Shown here: one piece after another, positions 45,226-61,098 of the stretch | Numbering within the stretch: position 1 is the stretch's first letter | Layout: each line of letters starts with the position of its first letter | Assembly (NCBI GenBank): GCA_965178125.1 | Contig: OZ237741.1 | Span: 310,001 to 374,000, forward strand | DNA: 64,000 nucleotides | DNA from: Bilabrum cf. latius | Taxonomy: Eukaryota; Bigyra: Bicosoecida; Bigyra; Bicosoecida | Direction: 5' to 3' | Notes under the pieces: generated by a model | What the model was told of the DNA's origin: nothing | The model's database searches: none | Seen by the model: only the letters and a program-made list of their open reading frames with translations | Translations under genes and position numbers: made by a program

Positions 45226-48089
45226 ATGGAGAAGTCTGCGTCAGTTGATGTTCCCCCCACTGCTGGCGGAAGTTCGAGCTCTGGCAGCCTTGGTTAGTGA
45301 TAGACATTATACGTACAGCTACCAGAGCATTCAAATTGACAATTAGTTTGCTGTGTGCCTTTTATGATTGATTTTTTCCACATTTGCGTTCGAACACTGC
45401 GCGCAGAAAGCCAGCAAGTGCTCACAGCCCTGCGCAACCAGGTTGAGTACTATCTGTCGAAGGAAAATTTGGCAGGAGATCAGTTTTTGGTTCAGAAAAT
45501 GGACCCCAGCTGCTATGTTGACCTAGCGGTCCTCGCTGACGTGAGAAAGTGGCCAGAGAATTCAGCTGCACTGGAGAAACAATGGCTGTAGAATCCCCTT
45601 CTGTGCTGCATTCCAAGTCCCGCTTGACGCAGTTCCCCAAGCTGAGAGTTATGGGACAACCCATCGACCGCATTCGCCAGGCTCTCGCGGGCTCAACCAC
45701 AGTCGAGCTCAGCGCCGACGGCAGCAAGGTCAGGCCTGTCCTGCCAAAGCAGCCGGCGGTGATCATCATCCGCGACGCGCCCGCAGGCACGACTGCAGAG
45801 AACATACGCGAGGTTTTCTCCGTGGACGGAGCCAAGGAACCGGAGAGCATCAAGGAGGAAATGAAGGGAACTTTCTTTGTCACCATGCAGTCGGACGAGG
45901 ATGCCCAGGCGACAACCCAGGCATGGGAGGCGGCCAAGCCCGTGGTGCTCGGCGAGCCTCTGCACTATCGCCTCAAGGCCAAAAACCACCTGAGAGCCCT
46001 GCTCGGCGGGGCACAGCCGGCGGCAACCAGTGGCCTTGCCGGTGCTGCCGTCCACGCAAAGCCGTTTGTTCCCACCGCAGGCGGAATCCCGACCTTCCGC
46101 CCTAGGGTAGACGCTCGCGCATTTGTGCCTCCGGGGGGCGTAGGGGCTGGGGCTGGCGGGTTTGGTTTCGGTGGAGGGGGCGACTTCAGCGCGATGGGTG
46201 GCGCACCGCAGGGTGGCATGGGCTTTGGTGGCGGCAGCGGCAGCAGTGGCGGCATGGGTTTCGGCGCTCCAGGAGGCATGGGCTTCGGATTTCCGGGAAT
46301 GGGTGGCATGGGGGTCACGGGCGGGTTGCGTGCAGCCACTGGAACGACAGACGGTGCTATCGCCCTGACCGGCCAGCAGCAGCTCCCGTCGGGCGCTCCT
46401 GCCAACATCCCTGCGTTCGCCAACCTGCCTGGCTTTGCAGGGAATCCGGCGCTGGCCGCAGCCGCGGTAGCAGCGGCCGCAGCGGCCGCTGCCGGCGCCC
46501 AGCGCGCCTCTGCCCCCAAGCCGGCATACACTGTGGACGAGCTCATGTCGGTATTTCGACGCATTGACAAGGGAGAGCTGAGCCTGCCTCACGAGATGAG
46601 AGGAGATAAGGACGCCGCCGTCGTGCGGAAGACCCCGGACATGGGTCTTCTCGTGCGTCAGCGCAGTGCCAGTATGGACCAGGTGGTGCAGAAGGGCAGG
46701 CCCAGGATTGCTTCGGTCGCATCGGTCGACTCTGTGGATTATAACAACGTCATGTACGGAGAGGAGCGCAAGAGGCGCGGATCTTCCATGGCGCAGGACC
46801 TCGCAAGAGCTGCGAGGGAGCCGCAAGCACCCCCAGGCCAGGTGGCCGCCACTCTGGCGGGATCCGCCGCCTCGTCCGCAACGGCAGGATCTGGCGGCAT
46901 GCCTAACTTTTTCGGGATGACGCCGCCGCCTGGCGCCATGATGGTGGGAGGTGGAGGCTCCGGCGGATGGGGCTCTCGGCAGTCGCGCAAGGGAGGCCGG
47001 AAAGGAAACGCCGCGGGGGGGAAAGGATCTCCCGCTCAGGGGCAGGGCAAGCGAAAGGGGGCCGCTGGTGGTAAGGGCGGGAAGGGCGCTCACAACCGGG
47101 CCCCGCAGGCGCCTGCAGCCTTCCAGAAGCGAAGGCAGTCTGGAGCAGCCGATGGAGCGCAGGGCACACCTCCTCCCAGGAGCGGGGGGAAGGGCTCTGC
47201 TGCGCGTGACAGGTCGAACAGCTGGCGGGACCAGCTAGGCTCGCCTCAGGGCGGCACAGGCGCGAGCACGACCACTCCCGGAAAGGCGGTCAATGGGGCA
47301 GACAGGGGACGCCAGGGGTCTGCGAGCAGAACGCTCGCATCGTCGGCGACAGCAGCTGCAGGCGGATCCAAGGCAGCCGTCCCGCCTCAGGCCGCAGTGC
47401 AGGGGCAGGGCAAGGGCAAGTCCGGATCGGGGGCCCCATCTGCTGGCGCCAGCAACGGGTCTGCGCGAGGAACTCCGAGCAAGAGCACGGGCGGCGCAGC
47501 CGCCACAGCTCCTGCGGGTGGCTCGGGATCGACGGGAGGCTGGAAGGGCATGATCCAGCGCGCTGGCCCAGTTCCGAAGTTAGGAGAGGGGACTCCTCGA
47601 CGGAGCAAGCCAGCCGGAGCACCTGCCAGTGCTGGCGGCGCATCCCCATCGGAGACTGGTGGTGCGGCTGCGGCTGGCGGCAGGGGTACCCCGAGCAGGC
47701 GCAAGGGCGGCAAGGGTGGCAAGGGTGGCAAAGGGGACAGGAAACGAGCGGGTGCTGCCGCTGAAGGGGGGGCCAAGAGCGGCGGCAAGGGTGAGGGTCG
47801 GTCTGGGAAACAGTCCAGCGGGAAAGGCTCCGCAGGTTCTGGCGCTGCGCCCGCGGGTGCCTCGCCGGTAGCGGCTGCCAACTCAAAGCCGGCCGGCAAG
47901 ACGTGGCGCGCAATCGCGACTGGTTCCGGATCGCCCGGCGGGGCTTCCCCTGTCAAGCCAGTCAAGGTGGCTGCCGGTGGCGAGAGCAAGCCCGTGGTAG
48001 GGAAAGCCCATGAGGCTGGTGGCAAGGCCCCGGCTGCTGTTGCGGCCAAGGAGCCAGCCGGTAAGGGCCCGGAGGGCTCGTGGCGGTGA
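45226..48089 (+). CDS. La-related RNA-binding protein (La motif + RRM), LARP4-like
   Basis: Three exons (45226-45292, 45407-45540, 45633-48089) encode 885 residues ending in TGA. The La motif reads LRNQVEYYLSKENLAGDQFL...MDPSCYVDLAVLAD, and splicing joins it to FPKLRVMGQPIDRIRQAL. An RRM-like domain follows (AVIIIRDAPAGTTAENIREV ... GTFFVTMQSDEDAQ). The remaining 650 residues are Gly/Ala/Ser/Lys-rich, with an early Gly/Met/Phe-rich stretch (GFGFPGMGGMG) and many GKGGK motifs typical of RNA-binding low-complexity tails. LARPs bind mRNA poly(A) or 5' regions and control stability and translation. No in-frame UAG occurs in 885 codons, in contrast to its neighbours. The exact LARP subfamily is uncertain. 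Confidence 0.88.
45293..45406 (+). other. La-RRM gene intron 1 (114 nt)
   Basis: Donor GTTAGT, acceptor ACTGCGCGCAG, phase 1. It joins SSSSGSL to ESQQVLTALRNQVEYYL at the start of the La motif. Confidence 0.85.
45541..45632 (+). other. La-RRM gene intron 2 (92 nt)
   Basis: Donor GTGAGA, acceptor GCTTGACGCAG, phase 0. Joining AVLAD to FPKLRVMG restores the conserved end of the La motif. Confidence 0.92.
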
Positions 48090-48255
48090 ACGAGGGTCGA
48101 GAGGTTCACCTCGGGCAGCAATGCCATCAAACATAGGCCCACTAGTTGAAGGGATAATACAGTCAGTGATTCTTGGACAGGAAGATTGGTTGAGTCTGGC
48201 TCGCGTCAGTCTAATTTATATTTTTCGGGTGCAGCCACAGGGCGCGCGCAGCCTT

Positions 48256-51200
48256 TCACGAAGTTTCCATCGCTTGCTAACCGGATGCAGCTCCACCTTG
48301 TGCAGCAGATCCACTCCCAGCAGCGGCAGATGAGCTGCTGCTGCTGCTGCTACTGCTACTGCTGCTGGAGCTGGAGCTCACTGTAGCGACCGCTCCAGAT
48401 CTGTCTGCGGACGACTACTAGTGCTGCTGCGTTGCCAAACTAGCAGCCCTCTCCAGCTTATCCTAAACGCTCGAATCGTAGTGCTCCGGCATTTCGCAGA
48501 CCCACTCCCATATTTCACCGTTCCTTGGCTTGGCATCTTCGCATTGCTTGACTACCTAGCGACGGCTCTCCTCTTCGCCCTGGTCTCGCTCGAAAGCTAG
48601 CCAGAAAGCCCAGCCGTCCCCGTACCGTGGATCAATCGCAACAGCGCGGGAAAACCATCGCCTGGCCTTGTCGTAGCTTCGGTCTCTCCAAAGGAGAGCA
48701 GCAACCCTAGTGATCACGATCGGATTGCGGTCAAGCGTCCGGGCCGCCTGCACCGCTACGCCCTTCTGCTGTGCCCGAGGGGTCCGACTGATCTTCTCTG
48801 CCCACAGCAAGCCGCTCTTGGGGACCGCCTTGAGTCCTTTGGCAAGCAGGCTGTCGCCGGCCTTCTCCTGGCCGTGTCTTGCCTCCAGCCTGACACCCTC
48901 CACCCATAGCGCCTCGAGGTCAGGGTGCCTCTGCCTCCCGCTCTCAAGCAGAGAACGTGCTTTGGCGGGGCCGCTCCCCAGCCCCCCTTCGGAAACTGGT
49001 CTCTCTAGCAGGCGCGCTGCTCCGAGCCACACCCCTGCCGCTCCCGGGCACGCGCGGATCCCACGCTTATACGTTTCCATGGCATGCTGCACCTTGCCCC
49101 GTGAAGCAGCAGCCGCAGAAGAGGGCTTGCCATTCGCTAGCTCCATCGCCTGGGCCTCGTACAGCCGCCCTAATAGAATCCACAGGTCAGCGGCCTTGCC
49201 AAACTTGCTGATCCCGTCCGTGATCACGGCCTCGGCGTCTCCCAACCTGCCCTGCGACCTAAGAAGCCGCGCTAGCTTCAGCCACACTTCTACTGACGCT
49301 GCCGATGACTGCGCTCGGCGGAGAAGCGCCTCGGCGCGATCTGTGTGACCGGCTGACTTCTCCAAGCTGGACGCCGCGAGCCACAGAGGGCTGGACTTCG
49401 GATTGGCCCTGATCGCCTCTGCTAGCACCTTCCTGGCATCATCAAGGCTGCTCGATTCACGGAGGTGGTGCGCGTACAGCATCCAGAGCTCTTGCGAGCC
49501 TGGGCACGCCTGCACCGCCTCCTGCAGCAGCGCTGTGGCCGCCTCAGGAGTACCGTCTCGGCGCTCGAGGGCGACTGCCTGGGCCCACACGTTCTTCTGG
49601 TCGGGGTACGCCTTGAGGACCGACGCGTAGCACGCCCTGGAGCATGCGACAAAACCCTGCATCTCAAACTGAGCTGCATCGGCCAGCCACGTGCGAAGCC
49701 TGTCTGCTTCCTCAACCCCGAGTCCCACCGTCGCTCGCACGATTGCAGCCGCAGTGAGAGGACTGCTGGCACCCTCCGCCTTCCTGGCGTGCTCAAGCCA
49801 GTTGGCCCTGCTGATGATGGCTCCACGGGCCGACAGAGATTTCACCGCCATTCCTACCACCTTGTCAATGTTGGCCGCCTTGCCCTTGGCCTCTTCTAGC
49901 TCCGCTGCTGTGATCCAAATCTGCGGTTCAGTTGGGTTCGCCTTCCTTGCCTTGTTTAAGACCTTGCGAGCGTTCTCATAGGTCTCAATTCTGGCGAGAG
50001 CAAGCCAAAGCTCGACCGCGCTGGGGATTTGCTCCACGGCTGCGGCGAGGAGCAGCCTCGCTTCTGCCTCGTCTTCGAGCTCGACTGCCGCTTTCCAAAG
50101 CTGCACGCTACCAGGGATACTTTCGATGGCAGCGCGCAGCACTGCCTTCTTGCCAGCAGCGGTGTTTTCGAGCTCCGACGCAGTGAGCCAGATCTTGACT
50201 GAGTTTGGCACATTGCGCACTGCCTCTGCCAGGATCCCTTGAGCCTGATCAGGGGGCAGTAACGTGGCGGCTTCCACCCACACGTCCTCGCTGGAAGGGC
50301 ACGCCTTTGTGCCGTCGAGGATGAGTTTACGTGCCGCGGTTGTCTTGCCCACACTCGCCTCAAACCTGGCTGCTGTGATCCAGGCCATAGGCTGGGACGA
50401 GTTGGTCGCAACCAGGCTGCGGAGCACTTCTCTGGTCTGGTCTACGTCAGTGACAGAGCCGGACGCGGCGGCCCGTGTCATGCTCGTCTGCAGCTGGGAC
50501 GCGTACCCAGCGGGGTCGAGCACGCTCTGCCCCCCAACCTGCGCCCCTGCTGCCGCCAGCGTGCTCTCCAAGCGCTTTGCCCTGGCATTATTCAATGTAA
50601 TGGATGACGGTGTGGTGCTCATCGTCGATGCTAGGCCCGTGGCGGAATCGGTGCCAGCACCGGAAGCAGCCGCTGATGAGGAGGCAGAGCCACCGAGGGG
50701 CACGCCATCGGGCGCCTCTTGCGCGCTAGAAGGCTGCCCTGGCGGCTGGGCGGCAATGCCAGCGCCTTGTAGTAATATGCTGTCTGGCACTGGGACGAAC
50801 GACTCTTTCTGGCTCCCGCGGTCCTCTCGATTTCGAGCTCTCGCCCCGCTTTCCTCGGGAATCGATTCCCAGTCTGTCATGCTCATGGATGACAATGATT
50901 GCTTTGCATTGGCATGTTGTTCTGCAATGGAAATCGCACCTGTTGCGCGGCTTCGCTTGGCGCTTTCGCCCATCCTGCTGCTAGGACCTTGAGCTTCATC
51001 GTCTGCGCCCCTCTTTCGCTTCCTCCTTCGGACGGCCTCATCCACACTGGCATACACCTGGTCCGCCTCCAGGTCTTCTGCATCTGCGCCTCTTGGTTGC
51101 CCGCCCTGGCCGACTGGATCGGGCCCGTCTCCGCCGCTACCATCCGCAAGGCCAGTTGCCCCGCGTCCGCGTCCAGGCACGTAGCCAGTCGGTGGTGCAC

Positions 51201-51424
51201 CAGTCCTCAATACACCAGCGGGGCCTATATCTGCTTTAGTTACAAATCCAACTGCGCCTCTACCGAGTCCTGGGACGTATTTTCTCTGCGATGAGACGGG
51301 CAACGACAATGAACCGCATCGATCGATGTCAGCACATGAACGCAAATCACCATGTGCAACAGCATCTTACCGGCGCTCGGGCATCAGAGTAAGTATTGGG
51401 AGCTTTGACATTGACACCAATCAT
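48256..51424 (-). CDS. PRPF6: Pre-mRNA splicing factor PRP6 (U5 / tri-snRNP protein)
   Basis: Exon 1 (51424-51371) and exon 2 (51285-48256) encode 1,027 residues ending in TGA. The N-terminus after splicing is ...[25 protein letters not shown], the PRP1/PRP6 N-terminal signature ([16 protein letters not shown]). Most of the rest is a HAT/TPR-like superhelix (for example KACPSSEDVWVEAATLLPPD; VPNSVKIWLTASELE). The conserved PRP6 C-terminal segment (VVKQCEDAKPRNGEIWEWV) lies after the first TAG (48556-48558), so that TAG must be sense. Four further TAGs, including a tandem pair at 48415-48420, lie in a poly-Ser tail that ends at TGA 48256. PRP6 bridges U5 to U4/U6 snRNP. The 900-codon conserved body contains no UAG. 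Confidence 0.95.
51286..51370 (-). other. PRP6 intron (85 nt)
   Basis: Donor GTAAGA, acceptor GTCTCATCGCAG, phase 0. It joins SDARAP to [10 protein letters not shown], which reproduces the conserved [12 protein letters not shown] spacing of PRP6 orthologues and fixes ATG 51424 as the start. Confidence 0.9.
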
Positions 51425-51512
51425 GACACACTTTAAGTAAATTGAATGATATTATTCGAGTTCGCACGGACAGCGGTTGCAACCTGATTCACAGCAGTCA
51501 TCCAACATTCAT

Positions 51513-57353
<5,841 letters not shown>

Positions 57354-58062
57354 CAGCAGCCTCTCCTAAACAGAAGAAAGAGATGACTGCTCAGATACCT
57401 ACGTAGGAAGTAAGCTCTACGAAGCCGCAAAACCTGGCACCTCGAACTCCATGATCTCCTTTTGAACGAGCAAAATGACAATTGAATTTTTTTGAATCCC
57501 ACGCCGTTTCTACCAGCTCCAGCTGTACCCGACTCCTGTACTTAATAAAATCTTTAAGTACAGCGAACAGACCAGAGTGTACTATCCAAACAAGGCAATG
57601 CGCCGGGCGGCAGTACATTGTTGCAGTCATCTTCAAGCTTGGTCACGGCTTTGCGACCAACGGCAGTTCAAGCGACCTTTGCCGCGACACATTGGCCAAC
57701 TAGCGGGCATCTAGTGTTAGCTCGGGCTGGCACATCCAAGGGCGCTTTAGATCGGCTTGATGTCGGCTTGGGACTCTTCGGCCCGGTAGCAAACGCTTGC
57801 TCAGGTTCGCATCGCAGCAAGGCAGCAGACGATCGAACCAGCACACGGTTTAGCAACCCGGCGAAATGCATCCAGCAACTCAAATCAGGTCAAAAGCTAT
57901 GATGGTTAGCTTGGTGCAAGCCATCCATCTCTGGCTAGATTGCAAGGGGTCCCGAGGGTGCAACGGCCCGCAGGGGACCCCACAGATCAGGTCGCTGCAG
58001 CACGAACTCTGCTTGAGAGCCAGTCGTAGCCGCTTAGATCGGGCTCCTATCACTATTCTGAA
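57354..58062. promoter_or_regulatory. Divergent intergenic region between FANCI-like and Ser-rich genes
   Basis: This 709-bp region is the largest promoter-type gap in the window. A pyrimidine-rich TTTCTTCTGTTTAG lies just upstream of the FANCI-like ATG but lacks the CGCAG acceptor form, so I do not call an intron. A short open frame at 57391-57636 (-) has no supporting features. I see no other gene. Confidence 0.4.
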
Positions 58063-60930
58063 ATGGATGATGCTGCTCACTCTCCTGCTGGTCCTGGAAT
58101 TCACCGGAATCTGACGAAGGGAGGTAGCTACCGCAGTCTCCTCGCCACTGCAGAGCGGCTTCCATCGAGGTCGAAACATTCCCGAGTGTCACTTGACAGA
58201 GCAATACATTCATCAAATGACGGCGCCAAAGGTACTTGGGCAGACCAAAGGGCCGTCGATAGCCACCAGCACAGGGCTGATAGAGGTGACAGGCGCCGAT
58301 ACACAGGTCCATGTGCAGGTGAAATGGTACAGTCCACCGACCATATGAGCTCGAGGGTGGGCCCTCACGATTTGGATGAATCTAACAGTACCGTGTATGA
58401 CGGCACGATTCGAAGCAGCAGAGTTGATGGTTCTATGGCAGGAGCCACGCCGGCTGCTGAAAGGTTGCTGCACTTGCCTGCGCCGTCTGATTCTCTCCAA
58501 AGCTTGCAACTGCACAGTCCTGCAGGAACTATTCAAACTGGTCTTGCAAGAGGTACTCAATTCGACAGGGCTGCTCCAGGTTCAAGGACAAGCGGTCGCC
58601 TCGGTCCTATTGTTCGATCTGGCCGATCGGTTTCGGCTGGCGACGCTTTGCTGCCGAGATCCCAGCACTTTCTGGGCGTTGCGGAGAGATAGAGAGAAGA
58701 CCAATAGCGTCTAGGGGATACACATCCAGGAGATTCGCGCCGGTTGGGTCCAATGGCTCGCCAATAGCCTCGACGCCCGACGCCGTGTGTTCCCGAATAG
58801 AGAGTCGCAAGAGAACCACTCGCTGGGATCCAGCATGAGGACCGGCGAGCAGAAGGTTCGATTGGTTTGCATATGCCTAGGATACATGCAGGATCTAGGC
58901 ATGCTGGCGCTAACAGTGGTCGGTCAAGTGGTGTTGCTGGCAATGCTTCGTTCTAGAGCTCGCTTGGGGCGCAGCAGATCCCGCATGACGCAGATGCCGA
59001 TTCACGAAAGCGGACCCAAGGACACTAGCCCCACATGATGCGACCTTCGACGGAGATATTTGGGGGCAGGCCGCACCCACCAACAGCGAGGGCTTGGACG
59101 GCATCGGAGCAGCACCCTGCGAGCGGCTAGCTGCACATCGGAGACCATGCTGTGGCACCTGTTTCGCCGCTGAAACGAAACGGTCACACAGAGGCCCCAG
59201 CCTAGTCCCAGAGCGGATTTGCTCCATCTTTTATCGGGAGCGAGTCGGCCCCTCTTCACCAGTCGGTGACCCGCAGGTGGGGGGGCGGACTGGGCGAGGA
59301 CATGGAAGAGCGCGATGAGAGTCGCCGTGACGCAGCCTCCGGGCCGCTGGGGCAGCGACTGGGTCCATCTGAGTCTTGGCAGCCACCTGCACTGGGCTCT
59401 CTCCCAGCAGAGAGGCAGAGCGTCGACTCGCGACAGTCCTCCTAGTCGCATACATTCCACCAGTCCGAGGTCGACGAGACTGAGGCGCGGCCTCCCCTCA
59501 TGCACTAGCTATCCATGGAGACTGCAGCCACGGAAGATGCCCCAGTGTGGCAGGGAGGAGATATTCATGATGGAATCAAGGATATGTCTGATGCTATCAA
59601 GTTGCAGAGGCTTCGGGAGCAGTGGAGATAGTCGCAGAGCGAGGCCCAGCAAAGGGTGCATGGACACGGCGACGGCAACGAAGTTGGAGTGTGGAAGAAG
59701 TCGCAGAGTGGTCCAGGAGCGAGCGATGATGAACATTCCAATGACAACGCACCTCCTCGAGTGCCTGGTAAAGACACGATGGCCTCGGCAGTCCGGCGTG
59801 GATCAAGCCTGCTGACTGACGTGTCGGACAGCTCTAGCGATGAAGGCCCCCCACCGCCTCCTCAGTCCACCAGCATCGGGCCGCAAGCAGCTGACCACCA
59901 TGGCCCATCTCCAACAGGACAACGCGGGCTGTAGCGCGGCATGAAGCCCATGGGACTCAGCATGGATGTGGTCCCGCCTGCTGCCGTCCGGAGGGAAAGC
60001 ACCGAAGAGCTCGAGTCTCCCTCGCCCACCATGGCCGCTCGACTGGGTCTGGGTGGCGGATTCGCCGCACCGGCTTCGCCCAGAGGTGCTCTGGTCGATG
60101 CGAGCGGACAGACTGACAGCCAGTCGATGCATTTTGCAAGCCAGCTGCAGCAGCATGCAGAGCAGACCAAGGCAGCTGCGCCCCGCGGCCGTCGTGCCAC
60201 GATTGGCGGCGGGACGCAGGCGGCATCGTCGCTGCTGTCACCTGTGCGGGAGGAGTCGCAGGAAGCGGGCACGAGCGACGACTCGAGCAGCGTGGACCGG
60301 TCGCCGCGATCCCCAGCTGAGTCAGATGCTAGCCCGAAGCTGCATGCTCTCGGCAAGTTGCGTCGATCCAACACCACAGGTTCCGTGCCGTCTGCGAGTT
60401 CACGCTAGAGACCGATCGTCGGATTTTCAAGCCCACCAGTTCCACCGTCTGAACGCGGGCTGTAGCGCGGCATGAAGCCCATGGGACTCAGCATGGATGT
60501 GGTCCCGCCTGCTGCCGTCCGGAGGGAAAGCACCGAAGAGCTCGAGTCTCCCTCGCCCACCATGGCCGCTCGACTGGGTCTGGGTGGCGGATTCGCCGCA
60601 CCGGCTTCGCCCAGAGGTGCTCTGGTCGATGCGAGCGGACAGACTGACAGCCAGTCGATGCATTTTGCAAGCCAGCTGCAGCAGCATGCAGAGCAGACCA
60701 AGGCAGCTGCGCCCCGCGGCCGTCGTGCCACGATTGGCGGCGGGACGCAGGCGGCATCGTCGCTGCTGTCACCTGTGCGGGAGGAGTCGCAGGAAGCGGG
60801 CACGAGCGACGACTCGAGCAGCGTGGACCGGTCGCCGCGATCCCCAGCAGATGGCGAGGCAGGGCAAGCAAGGAAAATCCCGCCGATGCTTGCCTCAGCA
60901 GGGCGCTCGTCCACCACTGAATTCGCCTGA
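58063..60930 (+). CDS. Ser-rich low-complexity protein with internal 132-residue duplication
   Basis: ATG 58063 opens a 955-residue frame crossed by about 14 TAGs (58690, 58705, 59932, 60406, 60463 and others) and closed by TGA 60928-60930. It is rich in Ser, Arg, Gly and Pro, with many possible phosphorylation sites (RRESTEELESPSPT, SVDRSPRSP) and no recognisable domain. Two identical 397-bp segments lie inside it. The same frame continues past the TGA into the kinase gene, and the composition on both sides is alike. So this may be the N-terminal regulatory half of the kinase, interrupted by a real UGA, by a polymorphism, or by an assembly problem caused by the duplication. Confidence 0.55.
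59921..60317 (+). repeat. Direct duplication, copy 1 (397 bp)
   Basis: By eye this is identical to 60452-60848, with an offset of 531 bp (177 codons), so the reading frame is preserved. Copies diverge abruptly after ...CGATCCCCAGC. Confidence 0.95.
60452..60848 (+). repeat. Direct duplication, copy 2 (397 bp)
   Basis: Perfect by-eye match to 59921-60317. The 134-bp segment between the copies is unique. Identity at silent sites implies a very recent event, gene conversion, or an assembly artefact. Confidence 0.95.
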
Positions 60931-61098
60931 AACTCCCACGAAGGCGAGTACATCGCGCCAGTGAGCTCCCTTCAGCGTCTTGCTCGGCCTGCTGCCGGTG
61001 CGGCACCACCTGCAGTACACCGGAGCTCGACGCTGGGTACTTCAACCACAGCCGCGCAGTCAAGGCCAGCCCGAAGATCCACTGCGAGAAGGAACACG

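Noticed and set aside
60928-60930. In-frame TGA as evidence that UGA is also reassigned
   Set aside because: TGA terminates most genes here, including the giant, PRP6 and FPGS genes. The single case lies beside a perfect duplication and is better explained as a gene end or artefact.
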